Positions 1-4,985 of a stretch of DNA of 9,528 nucleotides are shown piece by piece. Origin of the DNA: Candidatus Krumholzibacteriia bacterium (GTDB taxonomy: Bacteria > Krumholzibacteriota > Krumholzibacteriia > G020349025). Numbering within the stretch: position 1 is the stretch's first letter; each line of letters opens with the position of its first letter. The position numbers were made by a program, and so were the translations under genes. The stretch lies in NCBI GenBank assembly GCA_035649275.1, contig DASRJW010000148.1, forward strand, positions 1 through 9,528. Direction: 5' to 3'. The notes beneath the pieces are model-generated. The model was not told where the DNA came from. It saw only the letters and a program-made list of their open reading frames with translations, and did no database searches.

Positions 1-294
1 GGCGAGCTCGTGCGCCGCGGCGTCGTGCTCAACGACCTCGGCGGCCCGGTGTTCGTGTTCACCAAGCTGAACGAGATCAAACCGGACATGATCGCCGCGG
101 CGACCCGCAACGCCCGTGAGAGTGCCGAGCAGTTCGCCGCCGACTCGAGGAGTCGCATCGGCGGCATCCACCGCGCCACGCAAGGGCTCTTCCAGATTTT
201 GCCGCGGGACGAATCCCAGGCGGTCTCGGAACAGAGCCAGGTGGAGAAGAAGGTGCGCGTCGTGACCACGATGGAGTACTTGCTGACCGAGTGA
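1..294 (+). CDS. SIMPL (DUF541) domain protein, 3' end only
   Basis: The reading frame is open from the first base of the window and stops with TGA at 292-294, so only the last 97 residues are visible and the start lies upstream. The visible part matches the C-terminal half of SIMPL/DUF541 proteins (YggE-like). It has the family's FTKLNEIKPDMIAAAT stretch, then a helix rich in Ala, Glu and Arg, the GGIHRATQGLFQI segment, and a final strand ending in VRVVTTMEYLLTE. SIMPL proteins are usually secreted or membrane-anchored in the cell envelope and have poorly defined roles. The signal peptide, if present, would lie outside this window. The gene runs towards the ferredoxin-like gene on the other strand, with 5 bases between the two stop codons. 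The family call rests on motif memory and is fairly firm; function is unknown. Confidence 0.85.
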   Translation, partial: GELVRRGVVLNDLGGPVFVFTKLNEIKPDMIAAATRNARESAEQFAADSRSRIGGIHRATQGLFQILPRDESQAVSEQSQVEKKVRVVTTMEYLLTE

Positions 295-305
295 CGCTCT
301 CACTC
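289..305. terminator. Short inverted repeat over two convergent stop codons
   Basis: GAGTGA (289-294) and TCACTC (300-305) form a perfect 6-bp inverted repeat with a 5-base loop. The two arms contain the TGA stop codons of the SIMPL gene (+) and the ferredoxin-like gene (-). The position suits a bidirectional terminator, but there is no T-tract on either side and the stem is short. It may be chance. Confidence 0.2.
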
Positions 306-1013
306 CGCAGCGCGGGATTCCATCGCCTGTCGCAGGGCGGCGCGTGGGTCCGCCACACCTTCCTTGAAGGTATAGACGTCGATGCCCCCGCTGCCGAGCC
401 GGCGGTAGCTCGTCCCGATGGCGGCAGGGAAGTAGTAGTCCGCCCGGAAGGAAACCGGGAACGAGTTGGTCTTGCCGGCGAGGAAACGCAGCTTGGGGTC
501 TTGCAGCCAGGCAAGGATCGAAAGCGAGCGGGGCCCGAGCCTCTCCACACTGCAACCGTACTCTGGAGGCTCGCGCGGGATGCCATGCATGGAGAAGAGC
601 GGATGGTGGGGGAGCCCGCGTGGGAGCTCGACATGCAGCCGCCAGCCGTCCGGGAGAGGCGTGAGACGCAGCACCCTGCCGTAGCGGCGTTCCCTTTCGG
701 CCAACTCCTCTGGTTCTTCTTTCTGCGCCTTCCACTGCGCTTCCCAGCCCTCGACGACCGGCAGGCTCGTGATCGTCTCGGCGGCGGGGAAGCCGGCGCC
801 GCCGGCGAGGGTGATGGCATCGACGGGACAGCAGAGCAGGACCGCCCGCGGGCGCACCGAGTCGGGAGCGGCCTGGGCGCGGACGACTGCTTTGTCACCG
901 TTCATCGCGAAGAGCGCCGGGTAGGATGCGCTGCAGGCGCCGCAGCCGATGCACTGCTCCGCCTCGACCTGGAACTCCAAGGGTGCGGCGGGGGTCGCCG
1001 TCTCGGTGCTCAT
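300..1013 (-). CDS. Single-cluster [4Fe-4S] ferredoxin-like protein with unknown C-terminal domain
   Basis: 237 residues from the ATG at 1013-1011. Residues about 12-67 form a mono-cluster ferredoxin domain: Cys21, Cys24 and Cys27 in CIGCGAC, and a distant Cys62 before Pro63 in LLCCPVDAI, giving a complete 3+1 ligand set for one [4Fe-4S] cluster. In many such ferredoxins another cysteine follows the first motif and forms a disulfide; here that position is Tyr31. An extra Cys61 is present. A plain ferredoxin of this type is about 60-80 residues, so about 170 residues are unexplained. That part is charged (QKEEPEELAERERR), then has Pro- and Trp-containing beta-like segments such as GWRLHVELPRG and RFLAGKTNSFPVSFR. 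No transmembrane segment or signal peptide is seen, so it is probably a cytoplasmic electron carrier, partner unknown. The frame stays open upstream to 1220 but those codons read poorly as protein. No clear Shine-Dalgarno precedes the ATG. Confidence 0.85.
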   Translation of the reverse strand: MSTETATPAAPLEFQVEAEQCIGCGACSASYPALFAMNGDKAVVRAQAAPDSVRPRAVLLCCPVDAITLAGGAGFPAAETITSLPVVEGWEAQWKAQKEEPEELAERERRYGRVLRLTPLPDGWRLHVELPRGLPHHPLFSMHGIPREPPEYGCSVERLGPRSLSILAWLQDPKLRFLAGKTNSFPVSFRADYYFPAAIGTSYRRLGSGGIDVYTFKEGVADPRAALRQAMESRAAE

Positions 1014-1021
1014 GGGCCCCC

Positions 1022-1050
1022 AGGATAAGGGGCAGGAACGAGGCGGAACA
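1022..1050 (-). promoter_or_regulatory. Candidate promoter for the ferredoxin-like gene, possibly leaderless
   Basis: Read on the - strand, TTGTTC (1050-1045) is followed after 17 bases by TATCCT (1027-1022), resembling -35 and -10 boxes at 3/6 and 4/6 matches. The -10-like box ends 8 bases before the ATG, so transcription would begin at or next to the start codon. This would fit the missing Shine-Dalgarno. The boxes are weak and the call is tentative. Confidence 0.3.
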
Positions 1051-1129
1051 ACCAAGAGAGAAGCATGAGCTGGCGCGTCGTGGGAGTGGCAGAGGGCTGG
1101 CCACCCACTCGCCGCGTTCGTGGCGGTGA

Positions 1130-1158
1130 TTGCATTCCACCCCGCTGGGCCGTAGGGT
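1130..1158 (+). promoter_or_regulatory. Candidate promoter for the polX operon
   Basis: TTGCAT (1130-1135) and TAGGGT (1153-1158) are separated by 17 bases, each a 3/6 match to sigma-70 boxes. Transcription would start around 1165, giving a leader of about 20 bases before the ATG at 1184. The match is weak. The location in the divergent gap is the main argument. Confidence 0.25.
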
Positions 1159-1168
1159 CCAAGGCGCC

Positions 1169-1177
1169 GGGGAGAAG
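1169..1177 (+). promoter_or_regulatory. Ribosome binding site fixing the polX start
   Basis: GGGGAGAAG contains GGAG (1171-1174), 9 bases before the ATG at 1184. An in-frame ATG also exists at 1130, but it lacks such a motif and would add 18 residues unlike the family. The site therefore favours 1184. Confidence 0.6.
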
Positions 1178-1183
1178 CGAACG

Positions 1184-3253
1184 ATGATGCGCAGGAAGCA
1201 AACGGGCGCCACGAAGCCACGGAGCGCGTCGAAGGCTCCCGCCAAGGCTTCGGGTGCGATGCAGGCGCCGGGCACTAAGAAGGCGCCGGTCGCGAAGAAA
1301 GCTCCGGCAGCGAAGAAAGCACCGGCAGCGAAGAAAGCACCGGCCGCGAAGAAAGCACCGGCCGCGAAGAAAGCACCGGCAGCGAAGAAAGCACCGGCCC
1401 CGCCGAAGGCGCCCGAGACTTCGGCTTCAACACCCGCAGCAACGGAGCGCCGCGGCCGGACCTCGCGAGCCAAGAAAGCACCCGGGCCGCCGCCGGAAGC
1501 CCTCGGCCCTGCGGACGTCATGCCGGCGGAGCAGATCGCCACGGTGCTGCAAGAGATCGCGGCCCTCCTCGAGATCCTCGGCGAGAACCCATTCAAGGTG
1601 CGCGCCTACGACAACGCCGCGCGGCTCCTGCCCGGTCTTGCCGAAGACCTGCCGGCGTTGGTACAGAGCGGCGAGCTGGAGAATGTGCGCGGCATCGGCA
1701 AGGGAATCGCTGACCGTGTGGCCACGCTGGCCCGCACCGGCCGGCTCGACTATCACGACGAGCTGAAATCGAAGGTGCCGCCCGGGCTGCTCGAGATGTT
1801 GCAAGTCCCCGGCCTCGGCCCCAAGAAGGTGAAGCTTCTCTTCGACAGCTTGGAAATCGCCTCCGTGGAGGCGCTGGAGCGGGCGTGCCGCGAGAACCGC
1901 CTCCTCGACACCCGTGGCTTCGGCGAGAAGACGCAAGAGAACATCTTGCGGGGCATCGCCCTCGTCCGGCGCAACCAGGCGCGCTACTTCTGGAGCGTGG
2001 CGGCGGAACAGGCACAGGCTGCCATCGAGGCGCTCCGCCAGCACCCGGCGGTGCAGCGCCTGGAGATCGCCGGCAGCCTGCGGCGCCGCAAGGACGTCGT
2101 CCACGACGTGGACATCGTCGTCAGCACGAGCGATCCCGACGCCGTGAGCCAGGTGTTCGCGAGCGGGCCTTGGGTGGAACGTGTGCTCAGCAGCGGGCCG
2201 ACGAAGACGAGCATCCTGCACCCGAGCGGTCTGCAGATGGACCTGCGGGTCGTCTCCGACACCCAGTTCCCCTACGCCCTGCACCACTTCACCGGCAGCA
2301 AGGCGCACAACATCGCCATGCGTGGCCGCGCTGTGCGCATGGGCATCAAGATCAACGAGTACGGTCTCTTCCGCGGCACCGACCTGATCCCTTGCGCCGA
2401 CGAGGCAGCCATCTTCGCTGCCCTCGGTTTGCACTTCGTGCCCCCGGAGATGCGGGAGGACACCGGCGAGATCGAGGCGGCGGAAAGCGGCACCCTCCCC
2501 GCCCGCCTCCTGGAGCTCGTGGATCTTCGCGGCGCCTTCCACGCCCACACCACCTACAGCGATGGCAGGGATACCCTGGAGGACATGGTGCGCGCCGCCT
2601 CGGAGTTGGGCTGGGACTACGTCGGCATCAGCGATCACAGCCAGAGCGCCGGTGCCTTCGGGATGAGCGCGGCCAAAGCGCTCGAACAGATCGAAGCGAT
2701 CGGGCGTCTGGACGCGGGTCCGATCCGAATCTTCCGCGGCATCGAATGCGACATCCTGCCCGATGGCTCTCTCGACTACCCACCCGAAATCCTGGGGCGC
2801 TTCGACTTCATCATCGCTTCCGTGCACGCCGAGTTCCACCTCGACCGCGACACCCAGACGCGCCGGGTCCTGCGGGCGGTGCAGAATCCCTGGACCACGA
2901 TCCTCGGGCACCCGACCAGCCGGATGCTCTTCGACGAACCGGGGATGGACCTGGACCTGGGGGCGATCTTCGAGGCCGCAGCCCGCCATGGCGTGGCGGT
3001 GGAGATCAACGGCCAGCCCAAGCGCATGGACCCGGACGGGACGATGATCCGCCTCGCTCGTGACCACGGCGCCATGCTGTGCGTGGATCCCGACGCCCAC
3101 AAAGTGCGCGCCCTGCGCAATGTCGAGTACGGCGTCGGTCTCGCCCGGCGTGGCTGGTTGGAAAAGCACCACGTGCTCAACACCTGGGACACGGAGCGCC
3201 TGGCCACGCACTTGCGGGAGCGGCGGTCCCGCGCGGAGGCGGGCGCGGCGTGA
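1184..3253 (+). CDS. polX: DNA polymerase/3'-5' exonuclease PolX (Pol beta family plus PHP domain) with histone-H1-like N-terminal tail
   Basis: 689 residues. It is a repair polymerase that fills short gaps in base excision repair, with a C-terminal PHP metal-dependent phosphodiesterase able to trim 3' ends. Residues 1-113 are a lysine/alanine/proline tail absent from typical PolX (about 570-580 residues), including seven KKAPAA units at 32-73. The PolX part begins near 114. Helix-hairpin-helix motifs are VRGIGKGIADR (168-178) and VPGLGPKKVK (208-217). The nucleotidyltransferase core has GSLRRRK (297-303), with Asp308, Asp310 and Asp353 as metal ligands. The HFTGSKAHN segment (368-376) and NEYGLF (391-396) are also present. 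The PHP domain follows: HAHTTYSDG with His453, His455 and Asp460, SDH (Asp484, His485), then GIECDILPDG, SVHAEFH, GHPTSRM and DPDAH, so all key metal positions appear intact. The stop overlaps the nth start as GTGA, suggesting translational coupling. Confidence 0.95.
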   Translation: MMRRKQTGATKPRSASKAPAKASGAMQAPGTKKAPVAKKAPAAKKAPAAKKAPAAKKAPAAKKAPAAKKAPAPPKAPETSASTPAATERRGRTSRAKKAPGPPPEALGPADVMPAEQIATVLQEIAALLEILGENPFKVRAYDNAARLLPGLAEDLPALVQSGELENVRGIGKGIADRVATLARTGRLDYHDELKSKVPPGLLEMLQVPGLGPKKVKLLFDSLEIASVEALERACRENRLLDTRGFGEKTQENILRGIALVRRNQARYFWSVAAEQAQAAIEALRQHPAVQRLEIAGSLRRRKDVVHDVDIVVSTSDPDAVSQVFASGPWVERVLSSGPTKTSILHPSGLQMDLRVVSDTQFPYALHHFTGSKAHNIAMRGRAVRMGIKINEYGLFRGTDLIPCADEAAIFAALGLHFVPPEMREDTGEIEAAESGTLPARLLELVDLRGAFHAHTTYSDGRDTLEDMVRAASELGWDYVGISDHSQSAGAFGMSAAKALEQIEAIGRLDAGPIRIFRGIECDILPDGSLDYPPEILGRFDFIIASVHAEFHLDRDTQTRRVLRAVQNPWTTILGHPTSRMLFDEPGMDLDLGAIFEAAARHGVAVEINGQPKRMDPDGTMIRLARDHGAMLCVDPDAHKVRALRNVEYGVGLARRGWLEKHHVLNTWDTERLATHLRERRSRAEAGAA
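1277..1402 (+). repeat. 18-bp tandem repeat (seven units) encoding KKAPAA
   Basis: Seven consecutive 18-bp units start at 1277, 1295, 1313, 1331, 1349, 1367 and 1385. Units three to six differ only at the third base of one alanine codon (gca or gcc), while the first and last units are more diverged. The repeats are in frame within polX and encode a lysine-pair-every-six-residues tail like that of histone H1 or bacterial H1-like proteins. The near identity of the middle units points to recent slippage or recombination, so copy number may vary between strains. Confidence 0.95.
3235..3239 (+). promoter_or_regulatory. Ribosome binding site for nth inside the polX end
   Basis: GGAGG lies 10 bases before the GTG at 3250, within the last codons of polX. 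It supports the long, tailed form of the endonuclease over a start at the internal ATG (3484). Confidence 0.55.
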
Positions 3254-4095
3254 AGAAAACGATCCGCGGACGAAAGCGAGCTCCGGCGCCGAAGCGTGCC
3301 ACAGCGGTGAAGCGAGCCACGGAGGTGAAGCGGGCCGCGGCGGTGAAGCGTGCCACGGTGGTGAAGCGGGCCAAGAGGGCAAAGACCGCCGTGGCGAAGG
3401 CAAGCGCTCCGAGGCGGGCGACGGCAGGGAAGCGTGCTCCCGAGCGGCGTTGGGCCGAGTCGCCGGCGGCGCTTCGGCACCGCATGGCGACGATCCTCGA
3501 GCGCCTCGAGCAGCTCTATCCGCAGGCAAAGTGCTCGCTCGGCCACGAGAACCCGCTGCAGCTCCTCATCGCCACCATTCTTTCGGCCCAGTGCACCGAT
3601 GCGCGGGTGAACATGGTGACCCCGGCGCTCTTCGCCCGCTACCCCGACGCCCGCGCCTTCGCCGAGGCGGATCTGGGCGAGCTCGAGGAGATGATCCGGA
3701 GCACGGGTTTCTACCACAACAAGGCGCGCAACATCATCGCCTGCGCGCGGGAGCTCCTGCTGCGCCACGGTGGCCAGGTGCCGGCGGATCTGGAAAGCCT
3801 GGTGGCGCTGCCAGGGATCGGGCGCAAGACCGCCAATGTTGTCCTGGGCAACGCCTTCGGGATCCCCGGGCTGGTGGTGGATACCCACGTCACGCGTCTC
3901 GCCAACCTCATGTTCTTGACAGCCCAGAAGGACCCGAACAAGATCGAAACCGACCTCATGGAGGTCGTGCCGCGCGAGAAGTGGACGAACCTGGCTCACC
4001 TCTTCATCGAGCATGGACGCCGGGTGTGCGTGGCGCGCCGCCCTCGGTGCGGGGACTGTGTGTTGCACGACGTCTGCCCTTCGAGCGCGGTGTGA
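3250..4095 (+). CDS. nth: Endonuclease III (DNA glycosylase/AP lyase) with lysine/arginine-rich N-terminal tail
   Basis: 281 residues from the GTG at 3250, whose bases overlap the polX TGA as GTGA. Endonuclease III removes oxidised pyrimidines and cleaves the abasic site by beta-elimination. The catalytic domain spans about 79-278: LSAQCTD (111-117), the helix-hairpin-helix LPGIGRKTANVVL (187-199) with catalytic Lys193, and VDTHVTR (210-216) with catalytic Asp211. The four [4Fe-4S] ligands Cys260, Cys267, Cys270 and Cys276 have the exact C-x6-C-x2-C-x5-C spacing. Residues 1-67 form a basic tail with KRATxV hexapeptides at 15-38, absent from the roughly 211-residue E. coli enzyme. An ATG at 3484 (Met79) would give a tail-less, about 203-residue protein. 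The GTG start is preferred because of its GGAGG, the GTGA overlap and the organised repeats in the tail. Family certain; start probable. Confidence 0.95.
   Translation: MKKTIRGRKRAPAPKRATAVKRATEVKRAAAVKRATVVKRAKRAKTAVAKASAPRRATAGKRAPERRWAESPAALRHRMATILERLEQLYPQAKCSLGHENPLQLLIATILSAQCTDARVNMVTPALFARYPDARAFAEADLGELEEMIRSTGFYHNKARNIIACARELLLRHGGQVPADLESLVALPGIGRKTANVVLGNAFGIPGLVVDTHVTRLANLMFLTAQKDPNKIETDLMEVVPREKWTNLAHLFIEHGRRVCVARRPRCGDCVLHDVCPSSAV
3292..3363 (+). repeat. 18-bp periodic repeat (four units) encoding KRATxV
   Basis: Four in-frame 18-bp units (3292, 3310, 3328, 3346) encode KRATAV, KRATEV, KRAAAV and KRATVV, followed by a degenerate KRAKRAK. The units are more diverged than those in polX and use different codons, but have the same 6-residue spacing of basic pairs. 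Confidence 0.85.
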
Positions 4096-4115
4096 GGAAT
4101 GACCGCTGGGCGTCC

Positions 4116-4120
4116 GGAGG
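4116..4120 (+). promoter_or_regulatory. Ribosome binding site for the alpha/beta hydrolase
   Basis: GGAGG sits 4 bases before the GTG at 4125. The spacing is short but usable. The competing GTG at 4092 has no good motif, so this site decides the start, though not firmly. Confidence 0.45.
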
Positions 4121-4124
4121 ACCG

Positions 4125-4970
4125 GTGGGTAGCGTTTCCTTCGAGATCCCCAGTCAGCACGGAAAGTCATTGCGCGGCGATTGCCTGGAGCCGGAGGGCA
4201 GCGGCCCCTGGCCCGTCGTGGTCGTCTGCCACGGTTTCAAAGGGTTCAAGAACTGGGGATTCTTCCCCGAGTTGGGCCAGCGGCTGGCGCAGGCCGGCTT
4301 CGCCACCGTCCTCTTCAACTTCTCCGGCGCCGGTGTGGGGCCGGACCTGCTCACCTTCACCGATTTCGAGGCCTTCGCTCGCGACACGATCTCGCAGCAG
4401 ATCGACGACCTGGGCGGCGTTCTCGATGCCCTGCATGCCCGCCGCCTCGGTTCTGGACGTCTGGACCTCCGGCGGCTTGCGGTCGTCGGCCATTCCCGCG
4501 GCGGCGCCGTCGCCATCCTGCGCGCTCGTGAGGACCCGCGACTGGCTGCGGTCGTGAGCTGGGCCGGTGTTTCCACACTCTGGCGCTATTCCGAGCGCGA
4601 GCTGGAGGAGTGGAAGCGCAAGGGTTCCATGGAGTTCCTCAACATGCGGACGATGCAGCGCATGCGCATCGACAGCAGCTACGTCGCCGACCTGGAAGCC
4701 CACCGGGAGCGTTTCGACCTGGTGGAAGCGGTGCGGCAGCTCCAGATCCCCCTCCTCCTGGTGCATGGAAGCGAGGATCTCTCGGTCCCCGCGCAGGAGG
4801 CCCGCGAGTTGCAAGCCGCGGCCGGAGGGCGGGCGGAGCTGCACCAAGTCCCGGGTACCGGCCACACTTTCGGCGTGGTCCACCCCTGGGAGGGCAGCAC
4901 GCCGGCCTTCGACGAGGCCACGCGCACCACGATCGGCTGGCTGCGCGAGCGACTCCAGGCGGACCGCTGA
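4125..4970 (+). CDS. Alpha/beta-fold serine hydrolase
   Basis: 281 residues from the GTG at 4125. It is an alpha/beta hydrolase, probably cytoplasmic because no signal peptide is seen. VVVVCHGFKGF (31-41) carries the HGF turn that usually helps build the oxyanion hole. The nucleophile elbow is GHSRGG with Ser124. The acid is Asp218 in VHGSEDLSVP, and the catalytic His is His247 in GTGHTFG. The triad is thus complete and in normal order, with a lid-like segment between (about 150-200, rich in Trp, Met, Arg and Glu). The substrate cannot be read from sequence; esterase, dienelactone-hydrolase-like and acyl-peptidase-like roles are all possible. It lies 29 bases after nth and 15 bases before the debranching enzyme, in the same apparent operon. 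An alternative GTG at 4092 would add 11 residues and overlap the nth stop as GTGA, the same arrangement as polX/nth. Confidence 0.88.
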   Translation: MGSVSFEIPSQHGKSLRGDCLEPEGSGPWPVVVVCHGFKGFKNWGFFPELGQRLAQAGFATVLFNFSGAGVGPDLLTFTDFEAFARDTISQQIDDLGGVLDALHARRLGSGRLDLRRLAVVGHSRGGAVAILRAREDPRLAAVVSWAGVSTLWRYSERELEEWKRKGSMEFLNMRTMQRMRIDSSYVADLEAHRERFDLVEAVRQLQIPLLLVHGSEDLSVPAQEARELQAAAGGRAELHQVPGTGHTFGVVHPWEGSTPAFDEATRTTIGWLRERLQADR

Positions 4971-4985
4971 CCAGGAAGCGAGAGC

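Noticed and set aside
895-1596. A 233-codon - strand frame with AAGAFF repeats
   Set aside because: It is the reverse complement of the KKAPAA repeat in polX plus the ferredoxin start region in another frame. It overlaps two better-supported genes.
1427-3529. A 700-codon open frame on the - strand opposite polX
   Set aside because: It is an antisense shadow caused by high GC and third-position bias. The + strand shows all PolX motifs in order, while the - strand translation is low in recognisable structure.
3060-4124. A long in-frame upstream extension of the hydrolase (a 636-residue version)
   Set aside because: This part overlaps all of nth in another frame and has no domain features. The hydrolase fold begins only after 4125.
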